Part shown: positions 27,081-38,430 of the stretch, one piece after another | How positions within the stretch are numbered: the first letter of the stretch is position 1 | Layout of the letters: each line of letters begins with the position of its first letter | Assembly (NCBI GenBank): GCA_023213395.1 | Contig: CM041465.1 | Location: forward strand, 50,599,741 to 50,663,740 | From: Cycas panzhihuaensis | Lineage: Eukaryota; Cycadophyta | Length of the DNA stretch: 64,000 nt | Direction: 5' to 3' | Program-made: the position numbers and the translations under genes | Notes under the pieces: model-generated | Database searches by the model: none | The model's input: the letters and a program-made list of their open reading frames with translations, nothing else | Told to the model about the DNA's origin: nothing

Positions 27081-27517
27081 AATAAAGAAACCATATGAAA
27101 GTGCATTATCACTTTATCAAAGAAAAGATCTAAATCAAGGAAATTGAGCTCTAATACTACTGCAATGAACAATGATTAACATACATTCTTACCAAACCTC
27201 TGGAAAAGGATAAATTTCTACATTTGAGAACTTTTTTGGGAGTCAAGAAGAAGGAATAAAAACCTTAAGGGGAGGTATTAAGGTTAATGTTTTTACTTAT
27301 AATTTTTTATTATTTTTCTTAAGTCAATGTTAACTTAGAGTCTTTAGTTAGAGCGTAACTTATGTTATTATTAAAAGCTGTGCAAAGTGTTTTCTCTTGG
27401 CTCTCTCTTATTGGCTCTACTTTATGGCCTTTAATATATATGTATGTGAGAATCTCTTATTTGTAACTAATGTAAAGAAAACATTATTTTGGAGTAAAAC
27501 ACTTGTCTATTTTTAAA
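27081..27517 (+). mobile_element. Second element-1-family tail: RNase H end, polypurine tract and full LTR
   Basis: After the element-2 LTR the sequence re-enters the RNase H tail of the element-1 family (AAGTGCATTATCACTTTATC, then the region encoding CLTKPLEKDKF-type residues near 27190, and a stop near 27260). A polypurine tract AAGGGGAGG and a complete LTR at 27276-27517 follow. This overlaps in content the element-1 tail already present at about 20935-21247, so element 2 is flanked on both sides by copies of the same tail. It is a distinct copy of the family or a rearrangement product. Confidence 0.8.
27276..27517 (+). repeat. Complete LTR of the element-1 family
   Basis: About 242 bp, from TATTAAGGTTAATG to TTGTCTATTTTT. 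It matches the 5' LTR at 13242-13484 over its length, including the 3' half missing at 21247. Confidence 0.85.
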
Positions 27518-27559
27518 ATAATAATAGGATAAAACATCATTTAGATTGTATGTTGAATA

Positions 27560-27912
27560 TTTCTTTTGTAGCTTAAATCAACATATGAATTCTATAAATC
27601 TACATAACATTATATTACTCACACAAGTTCTATTCCATGTAAGTAGTCTTTGAGGATAAATCCTTTCAAGAAGGGAGAGTTTGTTGTGAGCCTATTTAGT
27701 AGATAATTAGGCATTAATCATATTATCTATGAAAGGAAGTGACTATTTATTTCATAAGTCACACCCCTCCATATTCACTACTATATATACGGGATAATTA
27801 TACCTGTGTGTCATCAATTTAGTAATATATTAATTAATATATCCTTTGGATATTTGGGTCTTTCACTTGTAAACCCTTCTTGCATACGAGTGTGACCAGT
27901 TAGGTCACCTCA
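27560..27912 (+). mobile_element. 3' end of a Gypsy-like LTR retrotransposon with its 3' LTR (27682-27912)
   Basis: Before the LTR lies a stretch (TCTTTGAGGATAAATCC..TTTCAAG near 27645-27670) resembling the end of Ty3/Gypsy elements, then a polypurine tract AAGAAGGGAGAG (27669-27680). The LTR begins TGTTGTGAGCC and ends GTCACCTCA. It holds a TATA-like CTATATATAC near 27781. The 5' LTR version with primer site is at 7535-7791, so both ends of this family are present but not as one element. Gypsy assignment is by the look of the 3' end only, because no pol remains. Confidence 0.65.
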
Positions 27913-28260
27913 TATTTCCTATAATTCATTAGATTGGATCTCATTATTAACCAAGAATAGAAAGGACTTTTTTATACACCTTTTAATGGCTAAAACCCAA
28001 AAGGGTATAACTTTTACAATATGAATTTTGACCATTCATAACAAAAAACCCCTAATTATCATCAATTAATGTTGCTTGGTATGTTTCTACAACTATACAA
28101 TCATACCTCTTGGTTCTTTGGTACAAAAGCATCCTAAGAACCATTCATCATTTCATAATTATCCATTGTAGTTAGAACAATCCTTGAGCTATTCTTGCAT
28201 TACTTTTAAACCATCCCTAAAGAGTTATTATCATGACCTATAATTGTCCCCCATATACCA
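27913..28260. other. AT-rich flank at the end of duplication unit 1
   Basis: No coding signal is visible; it recurs at 31930-32277. Confidence 0.6.
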
Positions 28261-30894
28261 AAATGATGAAAAAGAACAATGTAATGAATGGACTTCCCTT
28301 TATTTCATCAAAATAGTTTGTTTGCAAAGGCTATCAATGTGGAAAACAACATTGTTTTCCTTTCAAAACTAATGAATGGCGTGCTAAAAAAAAGTTAAGA
28401 GTTAATACATACAGACTTATATGATCCTTTGACACCCCTATTTGTAAACGGTTCTAGATATTTCCTAACTTTTATTGATAATTTCACTAGGAAGGTGTCG
28501 ATATACTTCATCTATAATAAGTCAGATGTATTTGATACATTTAAGGAATTTAAAGATGAGGTAGAGCTAGTGACATGATATAAAATTATATGTATCAGGT
28601 TTGACAATGGAGGGGAATATATTTTAAAAGAATTTTAGGACTTCTGCAAAATCAAAGGCATACGAAGATAATTCACAACCCCATATACCCCTCAGTTTAA
28701 TGGTGTTGCTGAACAGAAAAATAGGACCATAATAGAAATGGCACATAACATGATTCATGGAAAACAAACCTTAAGAACTTACTAGGTAGAAGTAGTAAGC
28801 ATAGCCTATTACCTAATCAATTAAAGCCCAACCATAACATTACAGTAGATAATACCTAAAGAAGCTTAGACAAGAAGGAATCCTAATGTAAGTAATTTAA
28901 AAATTTTTAATTATTAAGACTTTGTACATATTCTAGATAAAAATAGGACAAAACTTGATTCAAAATGTATAGAATACATTATGGTTGGTTATAGTAAAAA
29001 TACAAAGGCATATAGATGCATAGATCTCAAGACCAATAAAATCTAAGTAAGTAGGGATGTAGTCTTTAATGAAGAAATCCCTCTAGAAGTCAAATCTCCA
29101 GTACAAATAATTGAAGAAGTACCTAGAATTAAGCCTAAAAAAGAATCCCCTATTGAAGAATTAGGAGTAACTATATAAAATGAGTTAGATAAGCATGAAC
29201 CTGCTCCTCACTCTGAAAAAAATGATCATCAAAATAATCAACTATAGAGGCACCAAAGAAACAAAAAGGGATGCCCAAATGGTACATTAAAATCATAGAA
29301 GAAGGAAAAAGAAATGTGTTGCCACATAGAACCAAGAGTTAGCAATATCAAGCACTCTTCAACAAAATGTAACCATAATCATTTGAAGAGATAAAAGAGC
29401 ATGCAGAATGGAGAACACAACCGCAGATGTAGAAATGGATTCCATCACAGAAAATCAAACTTGGAATTTAATAGAACTACCTCCAAATAAACTAGTAGTC
29501 AATTACAAGTGGGTATACAAAATTAAAGAAGGTGCAGATAGGAAAATATAAAAATTCAAAGTAAGATTTGTAGCAAAAGGATACACTTAAACTGCTGGGA
29601 TATTTGATGAGACATTCTCACACGTAGAAAAAATGAATATTGTCTAAACAATGATAGTATTAGTAACCTAAAATAATTGGAAAATCTACTAGTTAGGCAT
29701 CAAAAGTGCATTTTTGAATGGAGATATGGAGGAAGAAGTCTATATGCGACAACTAGAAGGCTATATCCAGATAGGACAAGAACATTTGGTATGTAAACTC
29801 AAAAGGGCACTGTATAAATTAAAATAGGCTCCTAGAGCTTGGTATACTAAGTTGGACAAACATCTATCCTAAAACGACTTCCAAAGATGTAGTTTTGATT
29901 CTAGTATATATATAAAGAAATAATGGAAAAATCTCAATCATTGTCATCTATGTTGATTACATGATTCTTACAGGGATGACTGCAAGTCCATCTCAACTAT
30001 AAAGAGCCAATTGGAAAAAGAATTTGAAATGATAGATCTAGGTTTCTTTAACTACTATCTAGGAATAGATATTAATCAAAATAAAGAGTCTATTACACTC
30101 TCATAAGGAAAATACATCAAATATTTGCGCTTAAAATTCAAATATAGAACTATAATGAATGTGTAACTCTTATGGAAGTAAACTGTAATCTAGTCCCAGA
30201 TGAAGGAGAATCTTCAGTTGATTTCACACTCTATAGATAATTGACTAGAAGCCTTATTTATCTCACTACCAAAAGACTTGACATCTCATATTTGGTAGGT
30301 TTAGTTTCTAGATACATACAAGAATCGAAGATGAAGCATTGGAAGGTAACAAAAAGGATACTTAAGTACCTAAAAGGTACTGTAGATTGGAAGTTGATAT
30401 ACAACAAGAAGAAGTCAATTCAACTGATCAAATATTGTGACTCTGACTAAGTTGGAGACAAAGAGACTAGAAGATCTACTAGTGGATATTGTTCCTTCTT
30501 AGGCTCAACTACTATTTTATGGTGCAACAAAAAACAACCAATAAATACTCTTTCATCAATCGAAGAAAAATAAATGTCGGTAGTCATCATAACTTGTGAA
30601 GCTCTATGCCCTAGGTAACTACTAATGGACATGAATCAATTGTAACAAAAACTAACAACATTATTCTGTGATAATCAGAGTGCAATAAAGTTAACCAAAA
30701 ATCCTATTCTGCATGCACGGACAAAGCACATAGAAGTACATCATCATTTCATTCAAGAGAAAGTGAAAAATAAGGAAATTAATTTAATATACTGTCCCAC
30801 AACAAGCCAGGCTACAAACATTCTGATAAAACCTCTTGGTAGAGACAAGTTTTGAGTTCTCAAGGAAAGAATAGGACTAAAAAGGATAAAATAT
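28261..30894 (+). pseudogene. Duplicated Copia element 2 integrase-RT-RNase H relic
   Basis: Second copy of the element-2 pol segment, lacking gag, protease and the 5' LTR because it arose by the tandem duplication and not by retrotransposition. It keeps NGVAEQKNRTIIEM near 28705-28740, with Gln intact at 28714-28716 where unit 1 has a stop. LK-stop-AP at about 29819-29833 and the YVDY active site at 29949-29960 are shared with unit 1. Private changes include a TGATCTAAG-type loss near 29040 and a one-base deletion near 29974. It cannot encode a protein. Confidence 0.88.
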
Positions 30895-30904
30895 TAAGAG
30901 AGGG

Positions 30905-31092
30905 TGTTGGAATATAATGTTTTATCCTAAGAGCATTAAAGAAGAGGAGTAATGTACTTATATCCTCATTATATTTAAACTACATATTTGATGTAATAAT
31001 CATGAAATAATTACAAAGCCTAATGTATAGAAAGAGGACTTCCTCCCTCAATAACAAAGTGAGATTTCTTCCCATCCATCTAAGAAGTCTTA
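30905..31092 (+). repeat. Duplicated 3' LTR of Copia element 2
   Basis: 188-bp copy of 26888-27075 at the expected offset. Confidence 0.9.
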
Positions 31093-31097
31093 CTCTT

Positions 31098-31534
31098 AAT
31101 AAAGAAACCATATGAAAGTGCATCATCACTTCATTAAAGAAAAGATCTAAATCAAGGAAATTGAGCTCTAATGCTACTGCAATGAACAATGATTAACATA
31201 CATTCTTACCAAACCTTTGGAAAAGGATAAATTTCTATATCTGAGAACTTTTTTGGGAGTCAAGGAGAAGGAATAAAAACCTTAAGGGGAGGTATTAAGG
31301 TTAATGTTTTTACTTATAATTTTTTATTAATTTTCTTAAGTCAATGTTAACTTAGAGTCTTTAGTTAGAGCGTAACTTATGTTATTATTAAAAGCTGTGT
31401 AAAGTGTTTTCTCTTGGCTCTCTCTTATTAGCTCTACTTTATGGCCTTTAATATATATGTATGTGAGAATCTCTTATTTGTAAGTAATGTAAAGAAAACA
31501 TTATTTTGGAGTAAAACACTTGTCTATTTTTAAA
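31098..31534 (+). mobile_element. Duplicated element-1-family tail and LTR (unit 2)
   Basis: Copy of 27081-27517 carried in unit 2 of the tandem duplication; its LTR spans 31293-31534. Confidence 0.85.
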
Positions 31535-31576
31535 ATAATAATAGGATAAAACATCATTTAGATCGCATGTTGAATA

Positions 31577-31929
31577 TTTCTTTTGTAGCTTAAATCAACA
31601 TATGAATTCTATAAATCTACATAACATTATACTACTCACACAAGTTCTATTCCATGTAAGTAGTCTTTGAGGATAAATCCTTTCAAGAAGGGAGAGTTTG
31701 TAGTGAGCCTATTTAGTAGATAATTAGGTATTAATCATATTATTTATGAAAGGAAGTGACTATTTATTTCATAAGTCACACCCCTCCATATTCACTACTA
31801 TATATACATGACAATTATACCTGTGTGTCATCAATTTAGTAATATATTAATTACTATATCCTTTGGATATTTATGTCTTTCACCTGTAAACCCTTCTTGT
31901 ATATGAGTGTGACTAGTTAGGTCACCTCA
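31577..31929 (+). mobile_element. Duplicated Gypsy-like 3' end and LTR (31699-31929)
   Basis: Copy of 27560-27912 within unit 2, at an offset of 4017. Confidence 0.65.
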
Positions 31930-32277
31930 TATTTCCTATAATTCATTAGATTGGATCTCATTATTAACCAAGAATAGAAAGGACTTTTTTATACACCTTT
32001 TAATGGCTAAAACCCAAAAGGGTATAACTTTTACAATATGAATTTTGACCATTCATAACAAAAAAATCCTAATTATCATTAATTAATGTTGCTTGGTATG
32101 TTTCTACAACTATACAATCATACCTCTTGGTTCTTTGGTGCAAAAGCATCCTAAGAACCATTCATCATTTCATAATTATCCATTGTAGTTAGAACAATCC
32201 TTGAGCTATTCTTGCATTACTTTTAAGCCATCCCTAAAGAGTTATTATCATGACCTATAATTGTCCCCCATATACCA

Positions 32278-33769
32278 AAATTATCTAGAACCATTTTGCA
32301 ACTATCCTTCACTAGATTTTATTGAGAATACTAGATTTTCTTTTGGAATATAATTGTCCACTATTTTTGAAAGCATCCCTTAATTGTTCCAATCATCTTA
32401 GAGCCAAATTAAACCAAAGTAACTTTTTACATCATATTTTCCATTGTTTCCATTAAAATAATTAGTCCAATTATCCATTAAATGGAGTAGTTTTCTTATG
32501 AAAAAAAAGAAAAGCTTAAAATCCATGAGAATGCATGATTCACTAAAGACTACAAGCTATAAAAATGTTGATTTAACCAAATCAATATTTTCCCTAAAAT
32601 AAGGTCTAGCACATGTAATCTGCACATGTAATTTATAATAGAAATAAGAAGCCTTGAAAAACCAACTACCACCCTAATGAGAATACTATAGTTTTGGGGC
32701 CACAACGTTTAGAACACTAATCACACTAGAAACATGTTCCCAAGTTTTAGAATGTGAAATATTTAGAGTAGTGGCATATAAAGGAACAAGTAATAGAACA
32801 CTAATAGGGTGATCTATTCTAGGTCCCAAAATGGAAAAGGGCATTTGATATAAGGAGTAAGAAGGAATTAACAATAACATAAGTTAGTATATGATGAATT
32901 GTATAAAACCTTCCATTAAACATATATTAATATACAAAGATTGAACTATTCCAAGTGTGTAATGTTGCATTATTCTAAGTGTGTGAACCTTGGCTAGGTT
33001 CAAAGGGAATTCTTGCCATATGTTTGGGTGAGAGTTGAGTTATTGCATCTATAATATACATCCCTATGATAATTTAATAACAATCTTATGTTGTGCTATA
33101 TATTATATTTACTGTTATGAGGATCACTATGATTTATCAAGAAGGAGCATGCAATGTTAAGTATGTAGTAATGTGCATTCCATAGGTATGAATCTCTTTT
33201 GAGCATCTAACTTTAGGTAATTTGCTTCTAAAACAATATGTATGCATCTTATAAGTTGTATTCACCCATTAGCAATAATGTGATATCTCAAGATAGCCAT
33301 ATTAGGCCATCACATTGCTAACATGTCTTTATTGCATCCTATATTAGGCAACATATATATGAAACAATGTGAGAGGATGATAGAAGCTAGGTTGCTCCTT
33401 AACAATAATATGGTCCATTAGGATATATGTATGAGGCCAACTCATTGTTAACATGGATTTATTGTTTATATCAATTAGATAAGAAAAGAATGCTTAGAGT
33501 TAGAATTGAATTATTATCAAGTAAGATTAATCATAACAAACCTTAGTTACTATGAGCATAGGTGGTTTTAAGTAAATTTAGGCAATTAGGGAACCTTTTC
33601 ATGCCTTGTAAAAAGTTACAAGATAAAAAGTTAAAATCTATTAGAGATTTGATAGCATAATGGTCTAAAGAGAGAGGGATGTCTTTGATAAAGACTCTTA
33701 GTAATAGTAAAGCTAATAAATGAATTATTGATTCGAAGAGAAGAGGTATTTGCCAAAAGAAAGGTAAAG
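32278..33769. other. AT-rich unique stretch with a small tandem repeat
   Basis: No recognisable gene. Within 33265-33480 two diverged copies of an approximately 126-bp unit occur; both contain a GGCCA..TCATTG.TAACATG core followed by TTTATTG. The 98-codon minus frame at 33543-33839 has no family motif and is not called. Confidence 0.5.
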
Positions 33770-34993
33770 AGAATACCACTATTTCACCAAAACCTGGCCT
33801 TTGGGTTTGTATTTGGCTTCTATTAGTAAATTTTGACATGTTGTATATGATTTTACTGGAGATGATTGATGAATTTTGTTTGATGATAAACTAGGCCATG
33901 TTTTGTTTAAGTGATGTATGAAGTTTAATTAATGAAGTGTAGTTAGCAATGATGGTGTAACTTATATTTTTACTACTATCCATCGATGATGCAAACAATG
34001 ACACCAAAAATTTTCTTTCATGGTTAATTTAACCTCACATTTTCCTTCAAAACTTATCAATTTTTTCTTATTTTCAAGATTTCACCCAAATTTTATTGTT
34101 GGTTAACTTTTTGGGCTTGTATTTAGTGCATTTCACCTAATTCTAGGCTTATCTACTCATGAATGAAGCTATTTTCATGATTATATCTTTATTTGATACT
34201 AATTTGTATTATTTTTTAAATTAAATTTTGACTCCACTATTATCATGTTTTTGCCATTGCCAAAAACATGACTTGTCATATTTTTAGAATAAAGTCGCAT
34301 TTTTGGTTGGTGAAAAATAAGACTGGTCATATTTTTCACTATCATGCAAGAAAAAGTTAGGCAGAATGCTAAACGTTTATATAATGCCACTTACATTTGG
34401 TGAAATTTAATTACTTCAATGCCTAAAAATTCTCTCGAGTCTTTGTTGGTTGTAAGTTGATAAGTTAGAAGTGATTTTGTAGAGCTTGTGTGTGAATTTT
34501 TTGAGATTTCTTGAAGACTACTGTTGTGAGACTGAAACTTAATTTTTTTGGAGACTTTTGGGTGAAATCTTGAAGGAGTTTTGTTGCTATGTTACTGCTA
34601 TTTGATTGTTGATGGTCTGAGCTTCCATTTTCTTGGATCTTCATCAAGTTTTATGCTGCAAACTTCTTTTAATTTGGTAAGATCTTTCCTATTGTATTTC
34701 TGGCTCATTTCATGGTCTTTTAAATATGATTTAGCTCAGAAACGTTTCTTTTCTTTGGCTAATTACTGTAGTAATCTAATATTATTTTTGGATAATGAAA
34801 TATATACTGAAATATTAGCCCTTTGAGGGGTTTTTCAAATGTAGATTAAGGTAGAGCATGGTCATCTCTCCACTATATATCTAGTTATCTCTTCCCACTC
34901 TCTTGTAGTAGTTTATATTTCAGTTGGTTTGCCACTCTCTTTTGGCATTGTTGGGCTCTATGTTGGCCTCTTTTGATTGTTGTTCTTCCTTCT
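33770..34993 (-). mobile_element. Left inverted copy, distal part (noncoding retroelement remnant)
   Basis: Reverse-complement similarity to 46410-47640 runs through most of this block, for example the parts around 33800 (TTTGGGTTTGTATT), 33985-34045 and 34870-34985 (CTATATATCTAGTTATC and CACTCTCTTGTAGTAGTTTA). No coding capacity was found. The copy resumes at 41539 after Copia element 3. Confidence 0.85.
34310..34339. repeat. Conserved 30-bp palindrome, left copy
   Basis: The halves GTGAAAAATAAGACT and GGTCATATTTTTCAC pair with few mismatches. A shorter similar palindrome, AAAACATGAC then GTCATATTTT, lies at 34263-34284. Confidence 0.85.
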
Positions 34994-35341
34994 TGATAGA
35001 GCTGGAGGAGTAGAGCAGAACTTTAGAATGAGAGCATTTTGAGAAAATAGGTGATTTCTGATAGTTGGCGGTGTTGAAAAACACCTGGGAGGTATTCCCG
35101 TCCTTTAAATAATGGATTTCGGGGAGGCATCGAGTGCCATCACCCTAGCTACACATTAACTAATATATATTCAAAATATATTAAAAAATTAACAATAATA
35201 AATGAAATATGTACCTTAAGAAAGTGGTGTTAGGTCTAGGCAGTTGTTGAGTGGCTCAAGGTGCCCTAGGGGCCCTCAAAGGTGGCTTTGAGGGGCCCTA
35301 AGCGCTCAGGTGCTCTTACCACATTGGGATTATTCCCAATA
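34994..35341 (-). repeat. 3' LTR of Copia element 3
   Basis: Plus-strand view begins TGATAGAGCTGGAGG and ends TATTCCCAATA; same length as the partner at 41186-41533. Confidence 0.92.
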
Positions 35342-35352
35342 TTCTCCCCCAT
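35342..35352 (-). other. Polypurine tract of Copia element 3
   Basis: The minus strand reads ATGGGGGAGAA immediately inside the 3' LTR. Confidence 0.85.
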
Positions 35353-36840
35353 AAGCCCAATGTGTACGACTCCCAAATTGTCTCTGAATTTCTTAAATTT
35401 TATTTTTCCTAAGGCCTTCATAAAAATATCTACTGTTTGATTTTCTGTGCTGCAATAAGTCAACTCTATCTCGTCTGCTTGTACAAGTTCCTGAATGAAG
35501 CGGTGTTGAGTTTCAATATGCTTTGTTCTACCATGGAATACTAGATTTTTGGGTATTTGAATAGTGCTTTGATTATCACACCAAATTCTAGTGGGACCTT
35601 GTTGTTTAATCTGAAAATCCTATAAAAGTCTTCTTAACCAAATTAATTTATAAGCTCTTAACAATATAACTTTATACTCTGCTTCGTTGTGGATAAGGAA
35701 ACGGTATTGTATTTCTTTGTACTCCAAGATACCGCTGCTGATCCCATACTAAATACATAACCTGTGGTAGATTTTCTATCATCGATATCACTGGCCCAAT
35801 CTGAATCTATGTAACTGGTTAACTAAAATTTAGATGTAGCTTTGTAGTATAACCCAAAATCTAGAGTCCCTTTAAGGTATCTAAGGATTCTTTTAGCAGC
35901 TTACCAATGAGATGTCTTTGGATCCTGCATGAACTAGGATACAACACTAACTGAATATGTTATATCAGGTCGAGTATAGGTTAAATATATTAGGATGCCA
36001 ATTAGTTGTCTATAGAAAGTGGGATCGACCGAAGTTGAGTCATCTTTCTTAGAAAGTTTGATTTTAATTTCTGGTGTATTGTCAATGGTTTTCAGTTTGT
36101 TATTTTGAATCTTTGTAGAAGATCTAATATATATTTGCATTGAGAAATGAATATTCCTTGTTTATCCTGCCAAACTTCCAATCTTAGGAAGTAATGCATA
36201 AGGCCTAAGTCTATCATCTCAAATTCCTTACATATAGCATCTTTAAATCGATGTAAAATATAGGAGTCATTTCCAGTATAAATTAAATCGTCCACATAGA
36301 GTCCTACAATTAATATCGAATTTTCCTTAATTTGGGTGTATAGATTTGGATCTGCTTGAGATCTTTCAAACCCTTGATCTTTAAGATACTTGTCTATATG
36401 GGAATACCAAGCCTTGGGTGCTTGTTTTAGACCATATAGTGCCTTCTTTAACTTGTACACTTTGTTTTCTTCCCCCCTGACTTCAAAACCAAGGGGTTGA
36501 GTGACATAGATATCTTCTTTGATATAACCATTTAAGAAAGCACTTTTTACATCTATTTGATAAACTTTCTAACCCATTTGGGTAGATAAACTTATTATTA
36601 TGTAAACAGATTCCATCCTAGTGATTGGGGTAAATGTTTCTATATAGTTTATGCCTTCTTTTTGGGCATATCCTTTAGCAACTAAACAAGCTTTATATTT
36701 ATTAATGGAGCCATCAGAGTGAAACTTGGTCTTATAGACCCATTTGGTTCCAATAGCTTTCTTCTTTGGTGGTAAATCTACAAGTTCCTAAGTATCATTT
36801 TTAATGATGGACTTATATTCCTCTTTCATGGCCTTCTTCT
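35353..36840 (-). pseudogene. Copia element 3 reverse transcriptase and RNase H relic
   Basis: Read leftward, RT carries LKKALYGLKQAPKAWYSHID and an intact LYVDDLIYTG active site (YVDD at 36287-36298) within the open frame 36092-36460. Then come the LTYTRPDITYSVSVVS segment (35934-36000) and RNase H remnants. The C-terminal QTVDIFMKALGKIKFKKF end with LGVV lies at 35370-35450. Stops and small shifts near 36580, 35880 and 35690 break the frame. The enzyme would copy element RNA in the particle. It is the best preserved RT of the window together with that of element 5. Confidence 0.88.
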
Positions 36841-37900
36841 AATATTCATGTTGTTTAGCCTCATCAAAGGTTTGAGGCTTATGAATTTCGAGTAGCTTGC
36901 TCATTAGGGCAAAGTTGACCCTTTGTGAGCATGTAGATCTTCTATTATTATCTAATATATTTCCTAAGTCATGGTTGCGTTGAACCCATTTGGGTAGATG
37001 TTGAGATGATGTTTCTTCCCTAGTGGGTTCCTGAATATTTCTCCACATAGTAGGCATATATTTAGATTTATTTGATATGTTAAATTTAATGGCAATGTCC
37101 TTCTGTTGTTCTCGATTATTTTGGTAGTAGTTGTCTTCTTGAAATTTGACGTCCCTACTCACTATAACTTTTCTTGATTTCAGATTATAAACTTTGTAGG
37201 ATTTTGATGATTCACTATATCCAATAAAGATTGATTTGACACTATGGTCATCTAATTTAGCTCTTCTTTGGTTAGGAATATGGGTATAGGATAAACATCC
37301 AAATACCCTAAAATGATGTATACTTGGTTTATAACATGTCCATGCTTCTTCTGGAGTTTTCCACCTAAGTACTTTGGTGGAACATCTATTAAGTAGGTAG
37401 ACGACTGTATGAACTGCTTCAGCCCAAAATTCATGGCCCAAGTTTTTATCTTTAAGCATACATCGTGCTATTTCTATGATAGTTTTATTTTTTCTTTCCA
37501 CTATACCATTTTGTTGTGGGGTATAGAGGTTGGTAAGTTGTCTCATAATCCCATGACGGATACAATAATCCTTGAAAGTATTATAGGTAAACTCTTCTCC
37601 ATTATCTGATATTAGAGAAAGGATATGATATCCACTTTGTCACTCAACGAAGGTTTTGAAGTCAACAAAGTGGTTGAAAGCATCGGATTTATATTTTAGA
37701 AAGAACACCCATGTCTTTCTTGTAAAGTCGTCAATAAATGTGAGAAAATACTTGGCACCTGCTAAGGAGGGAGTAGTCATTGGTCCACAAATATCAGTGT
37801 ATACTAGTTGAAGGGGGGTATATGCTTTATGGGTAAAATTTAAAAATCTTTCTCTATGTTGTTTTCCAAGAAGGTATCCCTCACACAACTCTTTATAGGT
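36841..37900 (-). pseudogene. Copia element 3 integrase relic
   Basis: Integrase joins element DNA to the host chromosome. Visible in order on the minus strand are LVYTDICGPM with FLTFIDDFTRK (37640-37830), SDNGEEF with a preserved second Asp near 37600, and YTPQQNGIVERKNKTIIE with the catalytic Glu in the 235-codon open frame 36839-37546. The typical C-terminal signature IFIGYSESSKSYKVYN and VSRDVKFQEDN follows. One stop lies at the junction near 37640, so a single-frame protein is not possible, but the catalytic D-D-E set is still readable. Confidence 0.88.
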
Positions 37901-38430
37901 GGTAAACCATTAACCATATCTAATCTTTTCATAAGAGCTAAACTGTTGTAGTTAAGATGACCAAAATGTTGATGCCATAAATCACTATCCATAATTATTG
38001 AGATTCTAAGGGCATAGGTATCTGAAGGGGTGAGGGTAAGCTTAAATAAACAATCTTTAGTCATTATACCTCTAGCAACAATAGCTTTATTTTTTCTTTT
38101 GTCTTTGATGACACATTTGCCATTGTCAAAATCACCTTATAATCTTGTCTCATCATCTGTCCTACCGATAGTAAGTTTTTCCTTAAAGTAGGGATGTATA
38201 GGACATCATTCAAGTATCTATATTCGCCAATATCAGTCAACAAGGCAATGTTACCTTTCCTAATTGATTCGTGAGAAGTATTGTCTCCAAACATAATTGA
38301 CCATTTTCTATTTTTATCCAAAGTTTGAAATAAATATTTTTTATGGGTCATGTGGGTTGAGAAACCTAAATCAATATACCAGCTATCATCCTCTTCTTCT
38401 TTAGGGGAAAAACTAGATATAAATAACCTA
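37901..38430 (-). pseudogene. Copia element 3 protease and pre-integrase relic
   Basis: The protease motif near 38361-38372 reads D-L-G-F instead of the usual D-S/T-G-A, after WYI and before STHMT, so its active site is altered. The frame 38064-38351 continues with FGDNTSHESIRKGNIAL, LNDVLYIPTLRKNLLSVGQM, all typical of the Copia protease region. The pre-integrase zinc region then shows DLWHQHFGHLNYNSLALM (37985-38005) and MVNGLPPIKSC (37900-37930), with two conserved His. Confidence 0.85.

Larger units (their letters stand above)
24243..28260 (+). repeat. Tandem duplication, unit 1 (4.02 kb)
   Basis: This block is repeated directly at 28261-32277 with an offset of 4018 at its start and 4017 at its end. 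It begins within the pre-integrase region of Copia element 2 and ends beyond the Gypsy 3' LTR. The outer breakpoints share AAAT (24243 and 32278). By-eye divergence between units is a few percent, so the duplication is old but younger than the decay of element 2. Confidence 0.92.
28261..32277 (+). repeat. Tandem duplication, unit 2
   Basis: Direct copy of 24243-28260. The junction at 28260/28261 joins ATATACCA (end of unit 1) to AAATGATGAAAAA (start of unit 2). Downstream of 32277 the sequence becomes unique. Confidence 0.92.

Noticed and set aside
33543-33839. 98-codon minus-strand frame
   Set aside because: Low-complexity hydrophobic reading without family signature, partly inside the inverted remnant. 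No support as a gene.
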